Of a DNA stretch of 64,000 nt, positions 1-13,100 are shown in pieces (the stretch's first letter is position 1; every line of letters begins with the position of its first letter). Below the pieces are notes generated by a model, which worked only from the letters and a program-made list of their open reading frames with translations, had not been told where the DNA came from and ran no database searches. Source of the DNA: Whitmania pigra (taxonomy: Eukaryota; Annelida; Clitellata; Hirudinida; Haemopidae). Location: contig JAJTWR010000275.1 of NCBI GenBank assembly GCA_021613335.1, forward strand, positions 624,501 through 688,500, read 5' to 3'. The translations under genes were made by a program, and so were the position numbers.

Positions 1-150
1 ATTTCGTTCGTTCATTTATTTATTCCTGATTTCACCTTTTCAAAAATAAACGAGCTAAAATTCTGTTTCTATTTTATTTGGTTATTTGTTTGATACACAT
101 ATCGTAAAATAAAACATGTTGATTGATTACAAGAGTTTCTATTCTTTCAG

Positions 151-1904
151 CCAATCAGCAGCCACCGATGATACCAAACTCAAATATTAACTTATTCGAC
201 TCCCTCATGGGAGGTCCGAGCTCTCCCGTGGCTCCTCCCACTCATCAGAATTTCATCCAATCAAGTTCGAACGCCCTGCCTCTTGATTCCATCCTTGGAG
301 CCAATGACATTTTTGGGGCTACGACAGTTAACAATGCTGGTTGGTATTTGGATCATATTACTTTCAGTGATGACCCGAAAATATTGGAAAAATATTGTTT
401 AGTGTATTTTAACACAATGTATTACAGGCAAGCTATAACTATATTTGCACACTAAAATTAATGAGTCATTAAATAATAACATGCACTTACGAATTTCCAA
501 TGGTGATGCTTTATTAGCGTGACATTTTCTCTGATTTCTCTCAACTGTAACTCTGACTCATTAAACACATTGTGAAATCAAACATTATTACCTAACAAGT
601 ATAATTATTACGTAGCGGTATTTGATTAATGCCTTCAGCATTATTAGTTACCTGATTAGTAAATTAAATTAACTAATTATTACATAATTCCTAACCTCGA
701 CAGGACCCCCGAAGCTCACGGCCTTCGACAAGAACGGCGTGAAAGTCGTTTTCTCTTTGGAGCGTCTCGACGACCTCACCGTTCAGATCACCATGGTCGC
801 CGTGAACAGCTCGTCCAACCACCTCCAAGATTTCGTCTTCCAGGCTGCAGTTCCGAAGGTGGAGTATACGGTTTTATTTTTACAATTCAATTTTTTTTTC
901 CTCGTTTTATTAATATTTACTCGTGGATATCTCTTGGGCTATCTATTTCAGAGCACTTTAATAATGATCGGAAATATTTGCAATTGCAACTTGACACGAA
1001 ATGTTTGATGGCCTTTTCGATGTCGAATGATAGTACGGGATCGAGCTTATTGACTCAGTGCGTTCGTTCGTCATCTTTATTATTTTTTTGTGTGTTTTGA
1101 GTTTTATCGATTCAAACATACAAGCAGTCGCATACGAAGCGAAAGCATATTAATACAAACTCTAAGGGCCACCTTAAAGAAGTGTACACTTCTGTTATCA
1201 GACTGACCCTAAATAACGTAAAAGTACGTAAATCATTACGTACAGCAGGAGGCTTTTACAAGAAGTTGTGTAGAAAATCGTAAACTATGCAATTCCGTGC
1301 AATAAATATTGTTTTTTAATTTTTTAAACCAATTATATTCTTATGCACTGTTAGATGGGTTTTATCGCTATTAGTTTTTTGTCGTCTGCATGCATCGTCT
1401 CGTAGTGTGACTCGACGGCCTTGCATTTCAAATTGTTTTGTTGTTGGTCGTCCTCTGTAGAGCATTGCTAATTTAAATGATGTTAGCTCAGGGTTGTGCA
1501 TGGATTATGTAATTAGTATTCATTTATTTATTATTATTATTATTATCATTACTAATAAAATAAACGACTCGTTAATTTCAGACATTCCAGCTTCAACTGA
1601 TGTCTCCCTCGTCGAACTCCCTCCCTCCGAACGGTGCCGGGTTCATAAACCAGGTCATCAAGGTCGTCAATCCTAACAAGGTCGGTTCAAAATTCTCTGA
1701 ATTTATTTGTTCGACTTTCTATTCAATTTACTAGTCCTGTTAATCACCTTTGTCTTTTGTCTATATTTTTTATCTTAATCTATTTATCAAATTTTAAAAT
1801 AGCAACCAATCAGGATGAGGATCAAGGTCAATTACACTGTCAACGGGCAGTCCGTCACGGAGCCGGCAGAGGTCAATAACTTTCCGTCTCATCTCTGGCA
1901 GTGA
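151..1904 (+). CDS. AP1G1: AP-1 complex subunit gamma (gamma-adaptin), C-terminal part; 5' end outside window
   Basis: Large subunit of the AP-1 clathrin adaptor that sorts cargo between trans-Golgi and endosomes. Four exons are seen: 151-339, 704-858, 1582-1680, 1803-1904 (TGA 1902-1904). Exon 1 is the Pro/Ser/Asn-rich hinge with the short motifs NLFDSLMG and DSILG. Exons 2-4 form the gamma-ear domain, recognised by LTAFDKNGVKVVF, DFVFQAAVPK, TFQLQLMSPSS, INQVIKVVNPNK and the C-terminal EVNNFPSHLWQ, which matches the vertebrate end EVNNFPPQSWQ. The ear binds accessory proteins such as gamma-synergin and epsinR. The trunk (HEAT repeats) must lie to the left, since 1-150 is intron ending in TTTCAG. 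Donors are GTTGGT, GTGGAG and GTCGGT, all non-standard downstream of GT. AP1G1 versus AP1G2 is not certain. Confidence 0.93.
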
Positions 1905-2199
1905 TATCGACGACGGTGATGATGATGATCTTCTGGTGACAATGATGAAATGTTGATAAGAAAAGCTTTAGGACGAAGTTATGAAATCCACGTCGGCTAT
2001 TCGATTTTAAGAATCGTTACTAAGTTCGATCGTCTCGCACCCTCGCAAGCGATTGGCTCAACGATCATGAATTATTAATTGATACCTACGAGCTTAGGAT
2101 GTTTCTGTTGATTGGCTCGGGATGCGTTTGTCGTCTGATCCGATATTGGAATTGATGCACCCAAAGCCAAAATTGCTTTACCAGCATTTATTGTTATAA

Positions 2200-2235
<36 letters not shown>

Positions 2236-3968
2236 GTAATCATCACATATTTTTGACTAACGATGGATTTGTAAATAGCGGTCAGGTGAGTCAAAAGCGA
2301 TTTCATTTGCTCGATGGACCGACGTTAATGGAATAAGCGACGTGATTGGTTAGACTAAGGAGAACGGATGTCAGCTAGCGATGCCATTTCACTCCTCGGC
2401 TTGTCTGACGGCTGCAAAGCTTAAAGAGAATGCGTCTGCTCTGGCCGGCTGTGGAGGCGCAATTTTTAGACAAATTGTTGCCAGAGTTCTTAGTTTGGTA
2501 AATCAATATTTGCAATTTATTGTAATAAAGGTGATTGTCACGGGAATCATTATTGAAATTCGATTAACCATCGCCAACGTGATGTCGCGTGATTTTTTTT
2601 TCCGTCGTTTTGTGTTTCAATTTTGTTATTGTTAATAATTTTTGGTTCCACGATTTTCACACGTCTTATTTCAGCAGCAATGAAACTAATTGAATCGATT
2701 CTAACCCTCCAAAGTTATTGTGTTCTACGTTTTAATTATCACAAATAAAGAGTGATCCGTGATCAATCAAATTCGGCTGCTGATCGCGTCCGTTCGTGAC
2801 CCCTGCAGTAGCTAAAATGGCTTATTACCTGGTTACCACAGGAGCGAGATTTGGTCGGATTAAATTGTCAGGTTGTGAGGCGTTGTTAGTGATGCTGCTA
2901 AATCCAGATTGAAAGTTTTGCTATTCTGAATTAAAAAACTTTATTGTATAAGTATAAGTCGAATGAGTAAGAGGAATCTGATTAACATGAGCTTAAAATG
3001 TGGATATGAACGGAACTTTTTATAGTCTACAAAAATAGCGTTTCCTTAAAAATCTTGACTGGCTTCAATGTTTTTTTTTTTATTTAAAAAAAATATACGT
3101 CATTTCACTCAACCACAGAGTATTTAAAAAGTTTAAAAGTCGAAATAGGGGCCGATCGAAAGACTCAAGATTTGATCATACCAAGTTTCAAGGCTGTAGT
3201 TTTGTCGCGGCTTCGTTCAGCCTTTCGTTGCAAGATAATTGGTATCGTTACATTAGTTATCCTAATATAGTTAATTAATTAATATATTTTGCAAAATATT
3301 TACGTAGTATTGTCTAAAATGTTAAATACGTTGAGTTTAAAAACATCCTGTCTTTAAACTGGGGTTAATTGGTGTGCCGGTATATCCTTGCATGCTCCCC
3401 GAGAAGGTCTGCTTCTTTTGAGATTCAGCGATAACAGATAGTCGGGCTGCCGAAACTATTTTCCAAGTATTTTATTAGCTACTTTATTAGCATTTAATTT
3501 TTAAGTGGTTAATTTTGTAACTGCTTTTGATCGTTGCTCGCTGTGCTTGCTCGGAGCAACTTATCTTGATCTAAATCGTTGTGGCCCACTTATTGATATC
3601 GATAGTAAGATCGTCGTACTTGGGTTGCATACCAGGTACAAATTTAGGTTAATGGCTTTAAATTCACGATAGATTCGTTCTTTTTTTTTAGATTATGTTT
3701 AAATTACACTGCTTCTTTCTATGTAAGGTAGCTTTCTTCACTATGTTAGCACTTTTTGAGAAGTCTATACTGCTTTGTAATTTACAATTAGGACTATAAT
3801 TTTATTTAAACTCCTTATCGTATTACCAAGAAATGATTTCCAAATTTCTGAAATCGTCCTTGTTGCTAATGCAAATTTGACTTTCCAGGTGTACTGTCTG
3901 ACTGACTGTCTTGGATAATTTGGAAGCCAAGTGTTATTTTAAAGATATTTCAGTCCAGAGTATCAAGC
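1905..3968. other. AP1G1 3'UTR and spacer to ELOVL4
   Basis: No coding exon found on either strand. Contains the presumed AP1G1 3'UTR and a short TTA microsatellite near 2200-2235. An acceptor-like TATTTCAG just before the ELOVL4 start (about 3945-3952) suggests a spliced 5' leader. Confidence 0.5.
2744..2749 (+). terminator. AATAAA poly(A) signal, AP1G1
   Basis: Canonical hexamer about 840 bases after the AP1G1 stop and the first good one on this strand; likely 3' end of the transcript. Confidence 0.5.
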
Positions 3969-6180
3969 ATGGATTATCTCAACTCAGCCCTGGAATATTA
4001 TAATGGCATCAACTATTCTGGTGAGGAACTAGAAATGTTATAGTTGCATCATCCCTGCTTTTACTTGACTACATCTTCTGATTGATAATTTTTATTTAAT
4101 TAATTAATTAATTTATTTCAAAAATACCGAGTTCTCATTTGTCAACCCACGTCGGTGTAGGTTAAGTCGTTTAGTGATGGATGCCAGAGTGAAATGAAGC
4201 TAAGAATGATCACTAACGGTGATTTTGATGCATCTAGCCAATCACCAAAAGCTTAAGTTACTTTCCTTAAATTATAATTAAATTACCAAATAAACGACGA
4301 TCGCTTGCCAAATAAAAAGAGTTCGCCATTGACATTGGTTCTAATCTCACGCTCCAAATTCGCTCTAGACCCCGATCCACGGACGAAAGATTGGTTTCTG
4401 GTGAACGAGTCCCCTCTCCAAGTTCACGTTCTCTCCATTTTGTACTTGCTCTTCGTCCTCTTCGGACCCAGAGTCATGAAGGACAGGCCAGCCTTCCAGC
4501 TGAAGAAGATCATGATTGTCTACAACTTTGCCCTGGTCTTGCTGTCTATCTACATGTTTGTTGAGGTAGGTAGAGGTAGGGAAGAAGATTATGATGATGT
4601 TACTGCTGCTGCTGATGATGATGATAATGATGCTGCTGCTGATGATGATGATGATGATAAACATGGAATCATAGTGCTGAATGCCTGACGGTGACAAACA
4701 GCCAGTGTCAATTGGTGGATATTAAGTGTATCGGCATCTATTACTGTTGGAGTGGGCATAAGGTTTTTTATTATTGAAACTACCGACATCATTGCTATCA
4801 TCATCATTATGATGATCATCATCATCATCAACTTTCTAGATCATACTGGGCAGCCTTGACTGCAACTACACTCTGTCCTGTGCTATTTACAATAAGGAGT
4901 CTCTCAGCAATCCCAAAGAAATGAGAGTGAGTAGTTTGGTTTCCATGGCGAATTTGATCATCATCATCATTGTCAATGTTTGCACGATCGTGTCTTCGTG
5001 GGTTTCTGATAGCTGTTGCCGTGCGTCGAACGACATCTTTGTTGTCGAGAGTTCGTTTGAAATTTGTTTAAGCCTGCCTATGTTTACTGATGGCGGTGAT
5101 CCCGGTCCTACCATCACGTACGACATACGATACCACGTACGACATGCGATACCGATTTGATAAACAACACCAATGGAATCTACCAAAACACGTCATTAAC
5201 AAAGAAAGCATCCAGATGCGTGCCATGCGCATCTAGCATCTATCCGAATCATCAGAATCCCAGTAGAATAGGCATATTCATTCTTACCCCTTCTAACCAA
5301 CAGCTCCTTCATTCATTCATTCATTCGTTCATTTAATGTCTCAATAATAATTGTCTTCCTGACACAAAAAGTAATTAGACTCTTCTCTCATTGAAATCTG
5401 TTCATCGATTCAGGTATTGATGTGTTAATTGAATTACAACGAGTTGCTCTCGTTCACTCTTCGTTCGTTCCTTCGTTTCTTATCCTCACCCCTGACCTTA
5501 GCCATTCGTTCGTTCGCTTTTTCACTCACTCCATCGGTCGTCCTGCAGGTTGCCAAGGTGTTGTGGTGGTATTTCTTTTCCAAGGCCATTGAGCTCTGTG
5601 ACACTGTGCTCATGATTCTTAGGAAGAAGAACAATCAGGTATGTACGTATGTGTGGCATTTGAATAAATTATCATAAATTATTATAATTAAGTGTGAGTA
5701 ATTGTGTCACCAGGTTGAGCTGTTATTTCTTGTTGTTGGCTTTATTATTAGCGATATACGTTACAGTTATTTACTATTATTACTATTATTTTTAATATTA
5801 ATATCACTGTTAGCTGTCATGACTTACTGTTCATTCAGGTAGTTGTTTGTATGATTGTAATATTATAATTTTAAAACAGAAGCAATAATATTATCAATGA
5901 TAATATTCATAATATTAATATTAATAATAATATTCATAATATAATTAATAATATTATTCATAATATTAATATTAATAATAATCACAATATTAATATTAAT
6001 AATGATAACAACATCAGACCTTGTTATCTTGAAAATGTCACTGGAGCAAATATTATGGCTCGGTCTAAGTAAATTTGTTTCGTTTACTTTTCAAGTTCAA
6101 GAACAATGAAGTGATGTTGAAGTGGTACTTCACTCCTTGATTACATATTTTATTAAATCTATTGTCTATCATTATTATTA

Positions 6181-6214
<34 letters not shown>

Positions 6215-6501
6215 CATTATTATTATTATTATTATTATTCTATTAATATCACATTTATTATTACTATTATTATTGTCATTATTATTATTATTACATGTTA
6301 TTATTTTATTAATATCACAGTTATTACTATTTATGCTAATAAAAAAATTAATCGTTCAAGGTCACTTTCCTGCATGTTTACCACCACGTTTCGATGTTGA
6401 ACATTTGGTGGAGGGTCATGATGTACATACCTGGAGGACTGTGTGAGTTGTTTGCTTCCTTTTTAAGAGGAATGGAAAGTCTTTGAAAGTCATTAATTAT
6501 A

Positions 6502-6565
<64 letters not shown>

Positions 6566-7596
6566 GTTATGCTAAATACTTCAGGCATATCAAAGACAGC
6601 TTGGAAAGGCCATTTTCGACCAGATTGTCAATTTGTTTTAGTCTTTCGGAATAAAACGTTTAAAAATTGTCCTTTTTCGTTCCAGCCACGTTCGGCAGCT
6701 CACTGAACTGTCTGGTCCACGTGGCCATGTACACCTACTACGGCCTGTCGGTCGTTCCGGAATTGAGGGAGAAACTGTGGTGGAAGAAGTACCTGACTAG
6801 ATTTCAGCTGGTCGGTTCCTAAAGTTCGCTATTCGTAGGAAACTGTTACTGTTTCCGTTACTTAAGAATAATTTAATTCGATAGAGTTAGTATTAATTGT
6901 AATAAATTATTGTGGGAAACTGCTATTTCCGTTGCACAAGAATAATTTGACTCATTAGGGTTAGTAGTAATTATAATAAATTATCACGGGAAACTGCTAT
7001 TTCCTTACTTAAGTTACTTAAGAATAATTTAACTAGGTTGAGGTAATATCTATTATAATAAATTATCCTCATTCTCTCGGTCCAGATCCAGTTCGTCATC
7101 ACGTTGACCCACACGTGCGTCTCCCTGTACGTGGACTGTGAATTCCCTCGCTGGGGACAGTGGCTCATGTTCTACTACATGATCAGCATGCTCATTCTCT
7201 TCACCAATTTCTATGTACATGCCTACATACTCAAGGTGAGTTCTCGACCAGAGACTGAATTGAAAGTTTTTTGAATATGTTTTTTTTTATTTTGGCCAAA
7301 AAATGTTTATTAATTTACCAATTAATTTATAGTAATCACTAGTGTTACTTGGTTAATGTTAATTAATTTACTAATTAATTTATAGTAATCGACAGTGTTA
7401 CTTGTTTAATAGTAATTACCTCAGTTTGTTTTCACAGTTTTTATTTTGATCGCATTCTAAGCAGGCCAAAAGAGCCGAAAAGAAACCGGATCTATCCAGA
7501 AACATTCAGGGCGGGGATTCCAAGCTGCTGACCAATGGCAACCAGCCGGTTACCAATGGCTACAAGGTCGACTCCGCCCTTAAGAAGAGCGCTTGA
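3969..7596 (+). CDS. ELOVL4: Very-long-chain fatty acid elongase, ELOVL4-type
   Basis: ER 3-ketoacyl-CoA synthase doing the condensing step of very-long-chain fatty acid elongation. Eight exons: 3969-4020, 4369-4565, 4840-4926, 5549-5638, 6361-6442, 6686-6810, 7086-7235, 7465-7596; 304 aa, the normal family size. Seen: [10 protein letters not shown] near TM1, [32 protein letters not shown] with the catalytic histidine box HVYHH, MYTYYGL, and [16 protein letters not shown], which favours ELOVL4 over ELOVL1/7. The protein is hydrophobic with about seven membrane spans and ends KKSA, a KKXX ER-retrieval signal. The ATG gives a short N-terminus [17 protein letters not shown] before the conserved DPDPRTKDW. 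Introns carry trinucleotide repeats. Subfamily assignment is from remembered human proteins. Confidence 0.93.
4588..4660. repeat. GAT/GCT trinucleotide repeat in ELOVL4 intron 2
   Basis: Imperfect mixed GAT and GCT triplets directly after the donor of exon 2. Open reading frames here (Asp/Ala or Ser/Ile runs) are repeat artefacts. Confidence 0.8.
6165..6300. repeat. TTA/ATT microsatellite, ELOVL4 intron 4
   Basis: Nearly uninterrupted TTA triplets with occasional TCA; ends about 60 bases before exon 5. A second stretch of the same triplet lies at about 6501-6566 in intron 5. Confidence 0.9.
6838..7078. repeat. Tandem repeat, three degenerate units, ELOVL4 intron 6
   Basis: Three roughly 80-100 base units share GAAACTG, CTATTTCCGTT, AAGAATAATTTRA and AATAAATTAT in the same order. 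They fill most of the intron between exons 6 and 7. Confidence 0.7.
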
Positions 7597-10187
7597 GTGT
7601 CATTGGCTAAGGTCGCATTCTTGGCCTCGACCTATGGAGTTAGCAGTGCACATACATTTTATTGTAGTGCGCAGGGTGCACATTCGTTAATTCTGTCTGT
7701 TATTAATTTACTGATTGAAACGTGGATCATTGGTAGCATTCATACCTTTTCATCATCAATGCCATTGTTGTCATCGTCATTATAATACGTGATCATCATC
7801 ATCATAATCCTTGCACTTTTAGTAGTTTGGACATTAAGTGTTCAATTTTACTAATTCTCCGTATGTTCTTAATGACCTTCAATTAATAATCCTTGATCTT
7901 CAAACTTTGCAACCTCAAAGAGACCTTTTTTCATCTCGTTTAAAAACACCTTTTACTCGAAATTTGATTGATTGATTGATTGATTTATTTATTTATTACT
8001 TGTTCTGCTCCGTCACCCGAGCGAATCAAATCCTTTCACTCCTCCAACATCTCATCTCTTTACGACAAGGTCAAAAGAGTGCAAACCATGCACTCGAAGT
8101 TCACTACTTATTGACCTTTAGCAATTCCCCTCATCTGATAGGCCGGCTCAGGGCGAAGTCTCCTCCTCTCGGCAATCATTGTTGGATCGGTTTTGTTGCT
8201 GTCTGTTGTTCCATTTGACATCTTCTGTCGACCCCTGTTGTTGCTGTCGTTGAGTTGTTCATCGACGTACGCGACTATCTGTCTCTTCTTTGCTGGTTTT
8301 CCGAATCTGAGAATTATTTTTAGAATTTTTTTTATATTTTATTTTTGGATTTCCTGTGACTGGTCGACATCATTTGATATTTGGAAATTTTTTTTTTTTA
8401 ATATATATATGACGTCAAATCGGTATTGGCTTCTCGGAAGGGGAACCAATTTTGACCTTTAACATTCTGTAACCTTATTTTGACCTGGGAGAAGGTCGAC
8501 ATTACTGCGTGGACTCTAATTCCTCTTCGAGTGATCTGTGCTTTTCGAGTAATTCATTTTTCGCTTTGTTTTCTTTTTCCTAATTTCACTCAAAATCTTT
8601 AGGTCGATTAGTTTCTATTGCTCAGTACTCGACGATTGAGTATTATTAGTCTAATAGCTAGCGAGCACCGTCGTCGTCGTCACGGTTGGTTTCACTTTGA
8701 GGTCAAAAAATAGCATCAGTGTTGCTTTCGATGTACTGCCAAGAGTCCGAAGGAAGGAGTTTGCGATTTCGTTACTTTCTGTTTGGCGGTGGCGATGGCG
8801 TTACTGTACCATTTGTGATGTCTGCTACAGTATTAACAATGGTCGGTATTATTGTCATTGTAAGACTTGTTCATGTCTTACAGATAGGTCGATAACTGTT
8901 CTAATTCAATTCGTCTTGTGAAGGTTGGTTTGTCTTTTGCTGGGTTCACAAAGTCCTGGTGCCGATTCTATTCTCTTGCGTTTTCTTGTGACATCTAACC
9001 AGACATTGAAGTCGAGTTGTAGAGTCGAGATGGTTCATTGCCGTCATTTCGGGTCAATTCAATTTTTTAGCAAAACGTTTGCTTGCTGTTCGAACCTTAA
9101 GACGCGATCGGGGGAGTGAATTCCATGTTTCCTTTTAGAAGAGCAAGATTCAGTTCAGGTTTATGAGAGAGTGCATTGTTCTCTGGTTATGTTATCAAAG
9201 TCTCTGTTTTATATATATATATTATCGCTCTGGTGTTACATCGCTACGGGTGGAATCAGAACGAGTTTAGCAACAGATGTCATAATATCTTCTTAGATTG
9301 CTTTGTAGATCCATCTAGGATTGTCACGCAGTCGAGAAATCATTTAGTGATGATTAGCACTTTGCACGACATTGACGGCTTTCTCGCTGTCGCTCAAGTC
9401 AATTCGAGTATGACTCTGTTATTCTATTGCTTGAGACGCTAGAAATTTATTCGTGTCACTCAGAATTTTGTACGAAGTCGAAACGACAGTCCTTCTTGAC
9501 ATCCGTCTCGAAAATAGCCGTCTGGCATTGTTTTTGTCTTAATTTGTTGTATAATTACTCAGTTTCAGTCGTGGGAGTTTGGGTGATGGGGGTGTGCTTT
9601 GCGGATGGGTAAAGCGTCCTGTAAATCAGGCGCTGTGTGCTTAGTACGAGAGATTACATGTCGACACTGTCTCTAGGGTGATATCTGAACAAGCTTTGAA
9701 TGAAATGCTACGTCTGGGTAAGTGGGACTAGTGTGGGTTGTAACGAATTTGGTAATCATTTCAATCTTATGTCTCGTTTGATTGAATGAATTTTGTTTTA
9801 TATGGTTTTATTTTGTGGATTCTAACACATGAAGATGGACATTAATCAACTACACACACTCGGGCATGAAAAATTCTGTAAAAAAAACCTTCCGATATAA
9901 TGTTTTTTAAAAGTTAATGACATTAAGACGGCCAAATTGATCAATTACAATATTATAACTTAATAACTATAAATATTTAATTTCATATTCAGTTATGTTT
10001 TTATGGAAAATTTGTTGAATATTATTAATAACATTATCGCCCAGCGACGTGATTCTAATAGAGTGATTTGGATTATTCTAATTTCGGCTGTTCATTGGTA
10101 GATTACGATTTTTATTTATAGATTGTTTATTAATTAGATTGATTGTTTACAAAATAGTCTTTTGAATCAGATACGCATTTAAAAAAT
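7597..10187. other. ELOVL4 3'UTR and 2.6 kb spacer to RRP5
   Basis: No conserved coding exon recognised on either strand. The + strand is pyrimidine- and T-rich from about 7900 to 9100, so a long 3'UTR is possible. A donor-like GGGTAAGT near 9715 and an acceptor-like GAATCAG at about 10165 could bracket a 5' leader intron of the next gene, but nothing decides this. Confidence 0.4.
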
Positions 10188-13100
10188 ATGAAGAAATCGG
10201 TCTACGTTGATGACAGTTTCCCACGCGACTTCACAGATGATAAAACTGAGTCTAAAGATATCAAAAAAGGCCGTAAGAGGCCGGCCGAAGATATAGAAAG
10301 TGAAGATGAAAACATACTTCCAGTACCTAAAAAGCAAAAGAGTGGGGACAAAAGTAAAAATGATTTCAGACAGAAGCCTTTAAGCTTCCATTTGCAAAAG
10401 GATCTTTTGGTTCTCGGATGTGTCACAGAAATCAAAGATTACGAAGTCTTGGTGATGTTGCCAGATGGCTTGAAAGGAGTATTACCAATCACTGACATCT
10501 CCGATGCTTACACACAAAAGCTGCAGAGACTGGCTTTAGGGAATGGAATGGTGGATGAAGACGACGACAAACTTCTGAGTTTGCATAACATATTTCACCC
10601 TGGATCAGTGGTAAGGTGCTGCATTACGGAACTGGACACATCCTCAAAGAAGAAGGCCATTACTCTCGGCGTCAATCCGAAGCTTGTTAACAGAGATCTG
10701 GTAGAGATCAAGGATAAAACCACAATCACTGGTGCCATTTCTAGCCTGGAAGATCACGGATTTGAAATCGACGTCGGAATCAGCGGCATGAAGGCTTTCC
10801 TGGCAAAACAAGAAGTCTCCGAGTTCATGCAAAAGAACAAGGAGTTTACAGAGAATATCGATTTCTCTATCGGCTCGTACCTGACTTGCCTGGTGCAGAT
10901 GAAGAAGAACGAGAAAAAAGTCATCAGTCGCGTTGTCTCTCTGACGATCGCCCCGAAAAAGGTGGGTGCTGCGAGGCACACCGAAACCGCTCTCCACACG
11001 TTTCTTCCGGGGGTGGTTGTGACGTGCACCGTCGATTCCAAGGTGGAGTCCGGTATCGTCGTTCAGTTCGGAAACAACAGCACGGGTTGGTTTTGCTCGA
11101 TGAGGTTTCTTAAAAAAGGATTCGAATTATTACATCCTTTTTATGAGTTCTTAATGTTCTTATGGAGAAAAACAATATATATTTGTACTAATAAGTGATT
11201 TTAATTTATATTTTCTTTTTTTGCCATATTGTTATTACAACTTATTAATCCTAGATAAAGTCACTTTTATAATCTACCTTTACATAACTAAGGTCTATTA
11301 AATTCTAATTAAATGGTAACAATAATCAACATAATTTATTACATTACGAAAATTAAAAAACACATAACGTCCATCCATCACAGGCATCATATTCAACAAC
11401 AACCTAGAAGGTGCCCAAGACAAATACGACATTGGCGACGAAGTCACAGCAACAGTCTTGTACATCCAGCCGAGCACAAAAGTCGGGGTCTTATCGCAAC
11501 TCAAGCACCTGCAGAACCCCGTGGCCTACGAGAATCCGTTCCGCGCCCTGGAAATCGGCAACATCGTGGAGGGTCAGGTGATCAAGGTCGTGCCGAAGGT
11601 CGGCATTTATTTGAAACTGGAAGGAAGCATGAAGGCGTTCGTTAAGAAGAACCAGGTCAGCGATAAGAATGTGGACTTGAAGAAATTCAAGAAGGGTGAT
11701 AATCACAAGTGAGTATCTTACCGTGATAAATGCATGATCAGTTTGTAATTGTAGTCGTCTGTTGATCGGTAACCATGTAACCGGTAATCATGAGGATGCA
11801 AGTTAACTACGTGGAATTAATTATCATTGAATTAATTATTATTGCATTAATTATCATTAAATTAATTAATTATTGAATTAATTATCATTAAATTAATTAA
11901 TTATTGAATTAATTATCATTAAATTAATTAATTATTGAATTAATTATCATTAAATTAATTAATTATTGAATTAATTATCATTAAATTAATTATTAATGAA
12001 GAGTCTCTAGACTTCGATTCTACCCCTTTAAAAGGGATTTACTCGGAATTACTTTCCTAAAACCTTTCTTTGAACGTCATTCATTGAAATCGTAATTCAT
12101 TTTAATGCCTAATTTAACGCATCGTTAATCGAAATCATAATTTATCTTTAATTTATTTTTAACTTATTATTAATCGAGGTCATAATTTATCTTTTAATTT
12201 ATTTTTAACCCAGGTGTCGCGTGATCGGACACGACTTCTTGAACCGCACGGTCCTGATGACGATGAAGGATAGCCTCCTCAAGATGACATACTTCAACTA
12301 CCAAGACATCAAACTAGGTCAAGTCATCGCTTGCACGGTGAAGAAGCTCAACAGTGCGGGCGCCGTCGTCAAGGTGACAGGACGCATCTCCGGCCTCGTA
12401 CCCCACTTCCACCTGTCCGACATCCCCCTCAACAAACCGGAAAAGATGTTCAAGACGGGTAGGGAAATCAAGTGCAGGGTTCTTTCCGTCAACGCCGAAG
12501 AATCCAAGATGGTCTTGACCCACAAGAACTCCCTGCTGAAGCCAAAGAACCTTCTGCCCTACTCTTACGAGGAGATCGAGGTCAAGTCGTTGCTTACCGG
12601 ATTCGTGGTGATGATCAAGTCCACCGGTCTCCTGGTGGCATTTGGAGGGGATGTAAAGGGCTGGGTGCCGAAGAAGGATTTGAGTTACGAGGTCATCGAC
12701 AATCCAGAGAAGAAGTTCTACTTGGGGCAGGTCGTCGAGTGCAGGGTCAAGTTCTGCAGCGCAGAAGAGACTAAACTTGTGCTCTCCTTGAGACTATCGG
12801 AGGAGAAGAAAAGGTTGGAAGTCAAAGGTCAGAAGGCAAAAGTTCCAGAGGTCGAGGACGATAAAGATGAGGAACCAGAAAAGTTGGGGCCGCTTGCAAT
12901 TCCAGCGGAAGGAAACAAGGAGACTCCGGTTACGAAGAACGAAGAACTGAAGCAAGAGAAGGAGCCAAAATTGAAAGCCCTCGAACTTCCTTGTCAATTT
13001 AATTGGGAAAATTTGGAAGATAACTCGGCCTTTGAGCCAATGGAGGAGGTGAGATTGCATTTTGACATCAATTTTGACGGCCCTGGTTTTAATGCTGCAT

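Noticed and set aside
6122..6446. Tyr- and Ile-rich reading frames
   Set aside because: Product of the TTA repeat; only the last part (6361-6442) is a real ELOVL4 exon, and in a defined frame.
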